Source: Karstenula rhodostoma CBS 690.94 (lineage: Eukaryota > Ascomycota > Dothideomycetes > Pleosporales > Didymosphaeriaceae). From it: DNA of 64,000 nucleotides. The translations under genes were made by a program, and so were the position numbers. The stretch spans positions 1,565,397 to 1,629,396 of the forward strand of contig MU001499.1 in NCBI GenBank assembly GCA_010093485.1. The letters run 5' to 3'. The notes below the pieces were generated by a model. That model did no database searches. It saw only the letters and a list, made by a program, of their open reading frames with translations, and was not told where the DNA came from. Shown piece by piece: positions 1-12,255 of this stretch. Position 1 is the first letter of the stretch. Each line of letters opens with the position of its first letter.

Positions 1-171
1 TTTCAGCCCTACCGCATTGGCCGAGGAGAGCCCTTCATCTGCACCGCGTTGGTCATCTTGCGCAGTGTCGTTCGCTGCAAACTGCATCTTGCATCCTGCA
101 TCCTGCAGCATCGCTCATTGCAGTCGGTGGCGATTTCATGTGTTCCGTCGCACGTCTTTCCAGCCTCTGAA

Positions 172-2202
172 ATGCCCCCTTTCGCAAAATCTGCTGCCAC
201 AGCAGCTCCCCCTTCGGTACCTGAACAGCGGCCACCACCGCAACTCAAATCCAAAGCCGCATTTTTAATCTTCTTCGCGGCCAACGTCATTGCGGCCCTC
301 TTCTCACCAATACAGGACTGCGACGAAGTCTTCAATTACTGGGAACCCACGCATTACCTCAACCACGGACATGGCCTGCAAACCTGGGAGTACTCACCCC
401 AGTATGCAATCCGGAGCTGGGCATACACAGGGATGCACGCTGCTGTCATCGAACTTGGACGTCTACTGCCGTTTTTGACAAATAAGACCCATCGGTTCTA
501 TTTCCTTCGCATTGTTCTTGGCTTCATCTGCGCCTCGTGCGAGACGAAGTTGTTTTCCATCATTTCCAAGACTTTGAATCCACGCGTCGCCATCTTCTTC
601 CTCATGGCCATGGTGTCCAGCCCTGGGATGTACCATGCCTCAATAGCGTATTTGCCTTCCAGCTTCGCCATGTACACGACCATGCTTGGCTTCTCGGCGT
701 TCATGAACTGGACCGGGGGCATGCGGACAGCTCAGGGTATCTTCTGGTTCGCAGTGGGCACCTTGCTTGGATGGCCATTCGCCGGTGCTCTTGTTTTCCC
801 CTTCGTCTTTGAGGAGCTGTTTCTGGCAGTCACTACTGGGCAAGTCCTCCCCTTCATCAAGAGAATGCTTGATGGTACATTTCGATCTATTTTCGTGCTG
901 GTGAGTGCCTTGAGCCCTATAACATCACCATATTGACGTACTGTAATAATAGCTGGTCCAAGTCGGCATCGACACATACTTCTATAGGAAGCTTGTATTC
1001 GTGCCCCTCAACATTGTGCTTTACAATGTCTTTAGTGGTGGGAGTAGAGGTCCCGACATCTATGGTGTTGAGCCATGGCACTTCTACATACGGAATCTGG
1101 CCCTCAACTTCAACTCTTGGTTCTTTTTAGCCATGGCTGCTCTACCTCTGCTTTTGCTCCAGCACTTCGCCTCAAAGTCAATCTTCTCTCATCAAGCACT
1201 ACTGCGCGGTATTACGTTCCTCAGTCCTTTCTACTTGTGGCTTGCAATATTCACGCTGCAGCCGCACAAAGAGGAAAGGTTCATGTATCCAGCTTATCCC
1301 GCGCTGGCCTTCAACGCAGCCACATCGTTGCACATCATCCTTGCAAACTTCGGATCCGTGGATCCCAGGAGTCTGTTCAGCAAAATACCGGCTCAGGTAA
1401 AGCTTCTTCTTGTCAGTGCATTCGTTCTAGCAACTTTCAACATTGGTGTGTTGCGGACGATTGGCACCATGACAGCATACTCTGCTCCTCTTAGTGTATA
1501 CAAACCGCTCCAGCAGCAAAGCTTCACACACCAACGTGGCTTCATTTGCCTGGGTAAAGAGTGGTACCGCTTTCCGTCTTCCTATCTACTTCCAGAAGAC
1601 ACTCGCCCCCGATTCATCAAGAGTGAGTTCTCTGGTTTACTCCCTGGGGAATTTAATGAGCACATATCGGGTTACGCAACTTTCGACGGCGCGTATTTGA
1701 TGCCGACCGCCATGAACGATGAGAATATCGAGGACCCTGGAAAATATGTAAGTTCTTGTTCGATTTCTCAATGATCTTATGGCCTTGCAGCGTGTCTCCC
1801 AGTGCGTGCCAAAGGAAGAGCAAGCGTGCGCAAAAGACTTCACCCCAATGCTGCACTACTCCTGCATCGCCAACGTGCGTTTCAAACCCCTACAAGAAGC
1901 ACGTATAGACAGTCTTCGGGTTCATGATCGCTTTGTTATTCGCTGCTGATGCTGGCTAGACTCACGTTGACAACTGTAACTACCTTGTCGACTCGCGCAT
2001 CCCAAGCATGCCCGCCACAGAAAAGGAACCCGATTACATGTCTGACACGAAAACCTGGGAGAAGGTCACCTGCCAAAGCTTCTTGGATGCAAGTAGCACG
2101 TCAACAATTGGCCGTCTAATCTGGGTACCAAACTGGCCATTCATACCAGCGCGCTTCCGTAGGACGTGGGGTGAGTACTGCCTTCTGCGCCGCAAAGACT
2201 GA
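172..2202 (+). CDS. ALG9: ALG9-type alpha-1,2-mannosyltransferase (ER, N-glycan assembly)
   Basis: Predicted GT22-family dolichol-P-mannose-dependent alpha-1,2-mannosyltransferase, which adds mannose to the lipid-linked oligosaccharide in the ER lumen. Exons 172-900, 953-1747, 1791-1874 and 1960-2202 give 616 aa; all junctions are phase 0 with GTGAGT/GTAAGT/GTGCGT donors and YAG acceptors. Near the N-terminus is the luminal GT22 motif DCDEVFNYWEP, followed by many hydrophobic segments; HKEERFMYPAYP in exon 2 is the second family signature. The first in-frame ATG after the upstream stop region is 172, just before a hydrophobic segment. The length is close to that of fungal ALG9. GPI mannosyltransferases of the same clan (PIG-B, PIG-Z) are the alternative, but the DCDEVFNYWEP and HKEERF pair favours ALG9. 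The splice model is my own reading. Confidence 0.9.
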
Positions 2203-2779
2203 TTGTGTTGCATTATCGCATCGCTACACCCAGGGTCTGTCGCCCGCCTTATCGCATCACACATGGTGCGGTTCCGCACTACAACGCCACACGCATTATC
2301 TCACAGGACGGCTGCGCAGCTAGTTCGCACTAGAGTTTGGCAACTTGGAAGCCCACTAGCATGCGGTGCATATGGGCCTGGTAGGTTAATACGACGTCCT
2401 GCTGCGGCGGACAATCGAAGCGCTGCAATAATGGTCCGTAGGGTAGACTAGGCTCAAACGGGTAGTTCAATCCCGAATCCACTGGTGTTGTTCCCTTGCG
2501 GGGACCCCACATTTGATATCCCTAACCAACAAGAAACGCTGATCTGCTAGCAACCTATTTATCGGCTATCGTTGTATGCTCACTACTGCTAGCCACCTGG
2601 GGTATAGAAATATGGTATCCGCAGTGTACAGGTTCCGCTCACTTTTAGGTCGTTCCACTTCCACCACACCTCTTGTTGCTTGAATCACAGCGTTCGAAAG
2701 TAGTCCCGCTAACAAGATATAGCCCATGACGTGAAGTTGTGAAGTACGACCATTAACAGCAACCCTCTCTACAGCTCTC
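2203..2779. other. Intergenic, 577 bp
   Basis: Spacer between ALG9 and the next co-oriented gene. It must hold the ALG9 terminator and the downstream promoter. I see no ORF with family motifs, no RNA gene and no repeat. Confidence 0.6.
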
Positions 2780-4243
2780 ATGGCCACCATCCGTCCGCGA
2801 TTGGAGCAAACTATTAAAGATGCGAATGTATGGATCCGGCACAACTGCCATACCGCCTATAAAAAGCTCGACGAGGTCATGAAAAGCAAGAAGCTTGACG
2901 AGAAGTTGCAGAGCCTAAACGTAGCGCTGGAAGATGCAAGCATGGACCCGCAACACCTCCTATATGGGTTCCTCGCCCTCCTGACGGTCTGGTGGGCCGT
3001 GAGCGCCGGAGTGCGTCGTCTGAGAACCAAGAAGCAAGCAACTCGACCAAGCACGCCGGATGTCGAAAAAAGAAGCCCGTTCAAAACACCGTCCAGGCCA
3101 CCAGGAGGTACGCATCACACCCCTCCCTTCCAGCTAATCCTGACACGACGCAGTATGGACACCCGTGGACTTCAAGCGTCCCCCCGCTCCTCCTTACCCG
3201 AACTGGTCTCTCACCGACACCAAGCCCCTCCCCTACCGCCCCTTCCGCCACGGCCCAAAGTACAACATCACGCTCGGCCTGCGCAACATGCACTGGGACG
3301 AATGGATCGAGCTCGACAACGACTACATGAAGTACCACGCAGAGAAAGCGCGGCGCATCGCCGAGCGCGGGGCCAAATGCTGCCGCACGGCGCCAGAAGC
3401 CTTCGACGGCGCAGTGGAGCTGCTCGAGGAACTCTGCTCCTACCTACCCCAGCGATACCCCACCCTATACACCAAAACAGACGTAGGCATCGATAACCTC
3501 GCCACGGGCGAAACCTTCAACATCGTCTCACGCCCGCTCAAAGAAGACCCCATGGCGCTCGCGGCGCGCCTCGTCCAGGACGACGTCGCCCTCATGTTCG
3601 AGCGCCCAGACGGCCAATACTACCTCCTCGCGGGCGCCATCCTCCTCGCAGGCTTCTGGCGCCTGTCCGACAAATTCGGCATGCCCCTCAGCGAGATCCA
3701 CACGAGCGGCGACGTCCCCGGCTTCAGATCCCAGCTGGAGAAAAGCATGCTCCGTTTCTTCCGCCGCGTGCAGCCGCAGAGCCCCGTGCTGAGGAATAAC
3801 TACTTCATCCAGGTGGACGACGGGCTGGCGTGGAGCGAGAGCATAGGCGACGAGGACGCCGAGGGGATTGGGTGGTTCTCGGCGGAGAAGGATAGGGCGG
3901 TCGCGCAGCACATGTTTCGTAGCGAAAGGCAGAGTCTGAGACGGTACGTTACTCCTCCTTTGCTGGGCTGTGCTGATGCCCCCGCAGACTCCCACGCTCC
4001 GGCGCCGTCGTTTTTACCATCCGCACTTACTTCCTCCCTGTCACGGATATCTGCGAGGAGCCGTATGTGCCTGGGCGGCTGGCTAGCGCGGTGCGCAGCT
4101 GGGGGGACGACGTGGGGAGGTATAAGGGGAGGGAGCGGTACGGGGATGTGTTGTTGGAGTATTTAGACAGGAAACACGAGGAGCAGGTTAGGGCGGGGTT
4201 GGATTTGGAGGGGGAGGAGGAGGGGAGGAGGTATCCCTTTTGA
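2780..4243 (+). CDS. Heme-dependent oxidative N-demethylase-like protein (DUF3445 family)
   Basis: Exons 2780-3107, 3154-3943 and 3988-4243 (46- and 44-bp introns, phases 1 and 2) encode 457 aa. Residues about 54-75 (start LLYGFLALLTVWW) form one membrane-spanning segment; a short basic linker follows. The rest matches the DUF3445/HODM alpha-like family: the N-terminal part reads PYRPFRHGPKYNITLGLR, and further on come VQDDVALM, GFWRLSDKFGMPLSEIH and VPGFRSQLEKSMLRFF, an order typical of fungal members. Bacterial relatives are heme proteins that oxidatively demethylate amines; the fungal substrate is unknown. The membrane anchor suggests an ER or other membrane location (inference). The C-terminus is acidic and rich in E/R. 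Family assignment is from motif recall, not from a search. Confidence 0.8.
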
Positions 4244-5535
4244 GGGGGGTGGCGTTGGTCGAGGGGGTGAGACACTTTACAGCTGCTTGTGTGCGGTTTG
4301 GGATTGGTGTGGGTTGGTATAAGGGGTCCAGGGCTCGAAGTATCTCATTTCAAGGCCTCCTGTCTTGTGGCTACCTGAACGACTGAGATTAAACACATTA
4401 TAGCGCCATTACCCCGGCTTTATATTCGCCTAGGTCTACCCACCGTATCTACACTTCCACAAAGAAGAAAGCGTGCTGTGGTGTTCAAATTAGACATTCG
4501 GGCGCTGTGGGGTTACTATAGCTGCGATGTAGACATGGACCGCGAAAGAGCCCGGGGACTGCATCAGGAAATGAATGTGAACAGCAGTGCTTCCTTGAAG
4601 ACCGTGATACATTGTACGTCTACATGCGACTCGGATGTACATAGCGATTACCATATTAGTCAGACTCCTTTTCGTTTCGACTGGGGTGGGGGTGCAGTGG
4701 GGGTTTATCGAACAAGGGAGGGAAAGAGATAGGGCGTGCTTCTGTCATGGGAGATACAAGGGACGTTTGCTTGATGGACATGATTCGGCGCATATCTGTG
4801 TGACGCGATTCATGGATGCCAAGAGGACGCTGCTCTTTGTAGATTGGTTCGCGGTCAGCGGGCAGCTGTGGGCGAAACGGCAGTGGAGGCGCCAACGCGA
4901 GGGTGCCTTTGTTTGTTTTTGTTTTTTCTGTTTCTTGCGGGCATGCAGGCGTCAGGCTGGGATGTCACGGCGTTGCTCTTGGGGAAGGTTTGTCGAGGTG
5001 CGATTAGTCGTGCATGGGCGGCGGGCAGCCACGGTGGCACGGCCGCAGACGCCTCGTCTTGCCGTGTTCACTGTTCGGAGCAGGGCAACGCAAGGCAACG
5101 CACAGCAGGGCGGGCATGACGCATCGGCAGAGAGCGTCGAGGCACGTCGGCAAGCCAAGCCAAGGATGTGGATTGACGGCGACTGAGGCAGCAGAGGTGG
5201 TTGGAGGGTCGCTAGAGGGAAGGCCTGCACTGCACGGGTCCAGGATGGGCGCGCCGGGCTCCCCTATTCCGCCGTTCCGCCGTTCCGCCTTGCAATGTGC
5301 GGCCACGGCGCCGAAAAGGTGCTGGGTGGCTCTGAATTGCGTCTTGCAATGGCTCCATCGACGCCGCCGCCGCCGCCTGCTCAAGCAACGCGACTGCGAC
5401 TCCATCCGCCTCTCTCCAGGTGAGCCCATGTTGGCCATGCAGCACACCCGCGCACCTCTCCACGCCACGCCCCGCCGATAGCTGCGTTGTTGCCCTCATG
5501 GTCGTCGCCCTGTAGAGCCCTACTCCGCAGGCAGG
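4244..5535. other. Intergenic / probable 5' leader of the RasGEF gene
   Basis: About 1.3 kb with several overlapping ORFs on both strands from 4635 on, none with recognisable domains or a consistent splice pattern. The segment 5000-5535 is GC-rich, with short CCG and CCGTT reiterations near 5262-5292, and probably contains the promoter and leader of the downstream gene. I cannot exclude an unrecognised small gene. Confidence 0.5.
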
Positions 5536-8500
5536 ATGGCCCTGCCGCCGCCAGCAACCCCGGTATGGTCCTCTCAAGCGCCGGCTCCCACCGCCCAGCG
5601 AGAGGCTCTGGCCCTGGCCCAGGCAAGAAAACTCCACGCCGCACGCCGTCGCGCCGACGACCAGAAGAGAGCGCCCGCTCACCCACCCGTCCGCGCAAAC
5701 TCGCTGCGCAGAGCGAACGACTCCCGCGAGCAGCTGCGCACCACCAGGGCCCGCGCCACCAGCAACGCGACCGCGACCGCGACCACGACCACCGACTCGA
5801 TCCCGCCCACCGCCTCCGGCCGCTCCTTCACCGTCGCCAACATCAACCACGGCATCATCTACCTGAGGTACGTTGGCCGCCCAACTTTCCACTGTCTGGA
5901 GCCTGAAGGCGGGGGCTGGGGGGGCCGAGGACAGCCTCTCAAGGCCGACCTGACCTCACACGGCGTCTTGCAGCGCGCACGGCATTCGCTCTGCATCGCT
6001 CTGTGAACGAACAACCCATTCACTTTCACGTTCCCATTCCTATTCCCATTCACTTTCACATTTCCATTCCCACTCCTATTCATATTCACTTTCACATTCC
6101 CACTTCCATTCTCGGCGGCTGACTGTCAGCACCAGGCCCTCGGTACGCCCTGCACATCAGCGCGCCCGCCCGCTGCCAGAGCCCATCTTCCCGCAGACAC
6201 CACCCGACAGCGCCACCCTCGACTCCAAGGCACGCCCGACCAGCGATGACTGGGAGAAGAGCGTGTACGAGGCCAAGACACCCACCCGCACCGATTTTGT
6301 CCTCCCGCCCCTGCCGACTGAAGTGAACACGGACGATGCGATCAAGCTCGAGCGGCCTGCCTATATCGACTCGTCCCCTGCGCCCGCCGCACACCACACC
6401 CGCTCGCGATCCTTCTCCACCGTCGACGAACACACCGTGAGCTCGCAGAGCTTCGAGCCCGGCACCTTCAAGGTGGTCATTGAGCGCGCGGGGCGCCCCA
6501 GGACGGCCGACACGGAGACGACGCCCATTCTCGAGGTCCCCATTCCGTCTTATCGCCTGGGCACGCCGCGTTTCAGCGCTCGAGGCACGGCCATTCTGCG
6601 CAGTTCCACCTACACCAGCGCTGCGAGCACCGACGAGTACGGACCATCCTTCCTGACCCCACAGCGCGCGACCCACTCGTTTCTCTCGTCCCGCCCACGT
6701 TCCGACGTTTATTCGCCCAGCTCCTTCAACTTTCGCGCCACTATGGAGCTGAGGCCCCCACCGCCTTCGTCTGAGCCCTCTTCCGCCCGCATATCGAAGA
6801 TCCCAATCGGGCCCCAGATCTACGATGCGCTCACGGCAAATCCCGACGACCCTGCTGTGGTTCGCTTTTCCCCGACCGGAGACATCCTTGCCGCCACGCC
6901 GTCACGTCTCATTGCTCACATCACCTCTCCCAGCTTCCTCGACTACGAGCTGCTCTCGGACTTCTTCCTTACTTTTAGGTCGTTTCTGGTCAGCCGTGAA
7001 CTCGTCGCTTACCTTCTGTCGCGCTTACGGTGGGCTGTGGATCGTCAGGATGACTTTGGCCGCATCGTTCGCGTACGCACCTTCGTTGCCCTCCGGCACT
7101 GGATTCTCAATTACTTCGTCGACGATTTTGTGCCAAAGTACCGGCTGCGTGTGTACTTTTGTGAGCTGGTAAATGGGCTGTACAAAGACCTTAAAGCTCG
7201 CGAAGATGGCGGCGGTGGCGATATCAAAATCATTGGCGAGCTGAAAAAATGCTGGAGAAGGACATGCGCTTTGTATTGGGAGAGTGACGAGCGAATCGGT
7301 CAGGATGGGGCAAGCGAAGACCTCCAGCCTGGTGGGAAACAGGGATCGCTGGCATCTGTGGACGAAAACGCATTTACGGTAGCCTTGCCATCCACCCCTC
7401 CTCGAGGTCCTGCCCCGCGCCACGTCAGCGAGCAGACCAACCCAGAGACGATTGGATCGAATCCCAGCGACCAATTTGCCAGCAAACATATGGACTGGGC
7501 TCACAGAGCTCGGCATACGCCTCAGAACAGCTTAAGCTCTCCATATATCCCCTCGAACTACGATTCGGGCGTTAGAATACCCTTATCTCCCGATAGCGAA
7601 CGCAGCATGCAAGTCCTGTCTTGTTCCATTCCAGTGAGAGGTCTGAACAAACCAGAGCCGGCAAAAGATGTTCCTTTGCATGCGTATCCTGTGCCGCATC
7701 CTGTGGCAGCACCTCCATCACGTCTCACAGCCAGTCCACAGCAACCTTCACCTGCAAAACAGTCAAACCGACCATCACATGGACACAAACGTAGCGGAAG
7801 TTTTTCAGACGCTCTGCGCGACAACAGAACGCATCTTTCCTACCCAAAGAGTACGACCTCTGACGGAGACATCACCACAGTCGATATTACAACCATTTCG
7901 AAGATTCCGGGTAGTCTCGTGCGCGGTGGCCTCTTCCAGCCAGGCTCGCCGTACGTCGATGTGAAGAATGGCAGTCTGAGGCATGCAAAGTCACGTTTGG
8001 AGCTTGCACAAGAAGACGTTGTACACCCCGATGTGCATTTTCGCGGTGGGTATGTGGCGAGTCCAAGCGTGAAAAAGCTTCTAGGAGGCGTTCGTCGTGC
8101 GTTGAGCAGCAAGCAAGCGGGTTCTTCAAGCCCGCACTTCGGCCACGGCTTCCCGCACCATCATGGGGCACACTTGGCGCGATCATCGAACCCTGCTACC
8201 ATCTCTACCGTCGCTTCTGGTGCCCAAAAACGTCGAAACACCCGTCCTCGTCCTCAGGTTCGGATTGATGTGCTTGCATCTGCGGTCGCCGAAAGTTTCA
8301 AGGAAGCCGTTCAAGAACAGCTGAAGAACGAGCAGCAGCGACGGAGCACGATACCCACACCTGCTCTTGGAGGATTCGAGTTTGAATTTGAAAAACGCAA
8401 GTCGAACAGCAATATCAGCGAGGAGCATACCAAGTCTGCTAAAAATGAAGGTTTCAGGTTCAACAGTGGTATCACGGCCGGAAGCAAGTCCATAGTCATC

Positions 8501-11048
8501 ATGGACGACACCGGCGCACCACCGGTTCCAATGATAACCGGGGCTTTGCCATTCTCTGAGAAAGGACCGGAGTCCCTCAGCTCTGTTCCTGTTGACCGAA
8601 CTGGGGTAGCATCCGATGCAAAGATTGAAAACGAAAAGACTGACATGCATCCTGAACACAGAGAAATAGAAGTCCCACAGGACTGCTGTGAACGAGTCTC
8701 TCGCTCATCGAGTCAACCTTCCATAGTACCACAAAGGCGATCAGCCTCTCTCGGGAGAGAACGAATGCATTCATTCCGGCGACGAGGCTCAGCGAAGACT
8801 TCGATGTCACGCCCTGCGTCTCTGCGCCGACATACCTCCCACGCCAGCGTGTTAGGCAGGCAGAAGCCCATCGAAAGCATGTCGACCTTCAAGACAATGT
8901 CTTCGGACAACGACCCTTTTCATTTCGATCGCCAGTCTTCCATAAAGGCGTTGAAACCTGCTCGTCAACTTCGACGTCGTCCGGGTGGTGATCTTCGCGC
9001 TGCTGATAACGTGCAAGATCTGGAACAGGGACAGCGCCCGCACTCGACGGGATCCTTATCGAATCGTACCCATTCCATCGCCAACTCTCTCATCGTGAGG
9101 ACGGATCGGTTTGATGGATCCACCAAAGGAGCCGAGCAAGAGGACGAAAGCAAGGCGGATGGTGAGCCAATAAAGAGGGCACATCTCTCATTGGTGGACA
9201 CTCATTCTTCGCAACCCAATCTCAGGCCCTCTTTCGAAGCTGAAGTAGCTAAGCTAGCAGCTCTGCCGGACGATATTGACGACGATGGTGGAATTGAGTC
9301 TGCATTGATGAAACTAGAGGGAAGGTATGAGAAGAAGTCGCCAGATCTAGCGGACTCGAGCTCAAGGACGTCTCCTAGGGCTGATGTCGACTCGGGGGCC
9401 TTTGAGCCCTCTGCACCACCGGTAGAGTCGTACGTACCAACGGGGTACAATCCCTTGCAACCAAGAGATCACGCCAAAAGCGACGATGCCTTACATCGAC
9501 CACATGCTCCGCCAGGAGCCGAAGGGCAAGACATGTACCGTCTTTCTGGACAAGCTTTCACCCGCCGTGTGCCTCCTGTTAACTCGCAAACAGAGTCGGA
9601 GGATTCGTATTCCTCTGTACCGCTTCTTGATCGAGGATTGAGCGACATTGGAGGTCCTACACGAGGCCGCGCATCAACGTTGGAGACGATGAGATCGTCA
9701 GCGAAACCTGCTCCCTTGAATCCTATGAGCCCTGTGTCCCGGATGGAAGACCAGGCTGCAGACCCTGCTGCCTCGTCGAATTCCTCGATCGAACACATCA
9801 TCAAAACGGACAGCATGAAGAGGATTCCAGCAGATGAGACCATGCCGAGGTCGCCGATTGTCCGCGAATCTTTCCTCCTAGACGATGACGAGGACCTCAG
9901 CGATCTGGGATCAGCTAGAAGAACAATGTCAAACGACAGCAACGGCGTCAGAAGTTTCTTCGACGATGAGACCCCTGTTGGCGACAATGACGAGTTCCTA
10001 CCTCATCCAATGCGGCACCCTCCTACGCCTCCGCTCACAGCCAATCGCTTGCACGATACCCTGCCCCAAGTCGACACTACTGTCTTCGAGAAAGGCCTTC
10101 CTACGCCTGGTATGTCGCCAGCATCTCGCCTCAACGGGCAATCATTCGAGATGCTTGGCCAGCCAATGGAGCCGATTGCACAGCCACGAGAGACCAAACA
10201 AGAGAGCCTGGCGGCGGAGGCTCCTCACTTCCCGTTCATTCTCGCATATGACTCGGAGACCCTTGCGCAACAGTTTACTATCATCGAGAAAGATGCGCTC
10301 GATGAGATTGACTGGAGGGAGCTTATCGAGCTTCGCTGGAAACAGTCATCTCCTCACATCTCCGACTGGGTCCAGTACTTGCACACACAAGAGGCACACG
10401 GTGTCGACGTCGTCATTGCTCGATTCAACTTGGTGGTCAAGTGGGCTGTCTCCGAGATCGTCCTCACGGAAAGCATTGAGGAGCGAGCTCGATGCATTGT
10501 CAAGTACATACACATTGCCTCGCACGCCCGAAGACTGCGAAACTACGCGACGATGTACCAAATTTCCATTGCTCTACTCTCTAACGACGTCTCTCGTATG
10601 CGAAAAACGTGGTCGATGGTTCCTGCCCTTGAGCTGCACACCATGAGGACACTGGAAGCGCTTGTACAACCTCTCAAGAACTTCCACAACTTGCGCGTAG
10701 AGATGGAGACGGCAACAATCGAGGAGGGGTGCATTCCCTTCATTGGTAAGAATACATGATTTTTGATCCTCAATGCTTATTAACAACCTTCCAGGCATAT
10801 ACACACGAGATCTGATCTACAACGCGCAGAAGCCCCCATTCATCGATGCGCCTCCTGCGGCTGGAGAAAAACTGGTCAACTTCGAACGACATCACACGGC
10901 TGCTACGATTGTCAAAAGCCTCCTACGTCTCCTCGAGGCGAGTTCCCGGTACACATTCAACGTCGAGCCCAACATCATCAGCAAATGTCTCTGGATGGCT
11001 GCCCTCAGCGACGATGAAATCACAAAGCGCAGCCGCCAGTGCGAATAA
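5536..11048 (+). CDS. LTE1: LTE1-type Ras/Rho-family guanine nucleotide exchange factor
   Basis: Exons 5536-5867, 6130-10745 and 10795-11048 (introns 262 and 49 bp; phases 2 and 1 close exactly) encode about 1,733 aa. A RasGEF N-terminal domain lies at about residues 340-445 (LLSDFFLTFRSF, ALRHWILNYFVDDF). A long serine/proline-rich, presumably disordered middle follows, and the catalytic CDC25-type RasGEF domain is at about 1480-1725 (ARFNLVVKWAVSEI, GCIPFIGIYTRDLIY, the latter read across the last intron). This layout, with the GEF domain at the extreme C-terminus, is that of LTE1, which in yeast promotes mitotic exit upstream of Tem1. CDC25 and BUD5 are alternatives; I see no SH3 domain. 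The first exon and long first intron are less certain than the rest. Expected regulation is phosphorylation of the disordered middle (family knowledge). Confidence 0.8.
6021..6115. repeat. Degenerate CATTCC/CATTCACTTTCA short repeats in an intron
   Basis: Inside the first LTE1 intron the + strand is a run of imperfect CATTCC, CATTCACTTT and CACATTCC units. It is strongly pyrimidine-biased and ends 14 bp before the acceptor at 6128-6129, so it may also act as an extended polypyrimidine tract. Confidence 0.7.
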
Positions 11049-12255
11049 CCTATAAATACCCCGGAACGAATTTACTGCGCAACATAACATTTGGCGATCA
11101 TATTCATTCGATCTGCCTATCCTATTTCGCTCATCACATACATTACTGTTTCGTAATCTGCTCTTTGAGCATTCCTACCTACATACAGCGCGGCATCATC
11201 CCGACACGAACTGACGATATTTCCTTGGCATAATTGTTTGGGTCATACCCCTGGACTGGATTGGACTGGACTGGAGTGGACTGGACTGGGCTGAACTGAA
11301 CTGGGCTGAACTGAACTGAACTGATTCCCCGGCTTACGGGCCCACCATTTCATCTCGCGCGTCTCCTACTACATCGCATCGCACTGAATAGAATTAATCG
11401 CTCACGCTGGAGGGCATATCTGGTAGCACCATCTCTTTCCTTGGTTTTTTTCCTTGTTGAAACACAGCTGTTGTATCGGTTGGCTGGTGCATTTTGGCGC
11501 GTTTGGCGCTGAGGGGAACGAGAGGAGGTGTGACGGGATGCTGACGAGGTACATGACGTGGACACTCTGGTCTTATATAATGCAACTGCGCTGCCTTTTC
11601 ATAGCGTCGACTATGAGAGGCGTTTTTTACTATTTTCCTGGCAGTGCGTGTGAAGTGAGGGGGCTGCTAATATCCGCTGCCCCTCGATTTCTCTTGCAAA
11701 GTAAATACTCATAATCCGCGCCCATCCCCTATACCCATGTCAAGCATCATGTCGCTTTGGTATACACCTCGTTGTCGTTGTCATGTACGTACGTCGCTTG
11801 CGCCTGCTGACGCGGAGACCTTGTCCTAGTCTGGTCACCCAGGATTCTGAATTGCGCGCAGATGGCACGTCGAAGGAAGCATGCAAACCGCGTCCCTGGC
11901 CTGCTACCCGAACAGCGCACACGGACACACACGCCCGTGCTTATGGGTGGAGTGTGGTCTGACGGAGGGGTTGTGGAGTGCGGGATGGGATGGGATGTAG
12001 TGGAGTTTGGAATCACACTCCCATCTTTCCTCGTTGCCTGTGTATATATACGCCCCAACCCTCTGCTCAGCACTGAGGACGCAATAGCCCTGATGGTGAC
12101 GGGGCCGAGCGGAGCAGGGGCTGAAACGGCATCAGCACAGAAGCATGTGCGAGAAGCGTAGGTAGGATTCCCGACGAGTGGGAAAGCGACCTATTCTCCA
12201 ACCGCCAGACATGCACTATTTCGCCTAGCCACACTATCCGGTACAAGCACGCCAA
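11049..12255. other. Convergent intergenic region between the RasGEF and CorA-like genes
   Basis: About 1.2 kb separating two convergent 3' ends, so both terminators should be here. It holds the pentanucleotide array at 11251-11323 and otherwise only short ORFs without recognisable domains. Confidence 0.6.
11251..11323. repeat. Pentanucleotide array, CTGGA grading into CTGAA
   Basis: About 14 five-base units read CTGGA in the first half and CTGAA in the second, with occasional CTGGG and a few single-base departures. It lies about 200 bp after the LTE1 stop codon. Confidence 0.85.

Noticed and set aside
4635..5481. Several overlapping ORFs on both strands
   Set aside because: GC-rich, stop-poor leader sequence; no motifs and no splice pattern.
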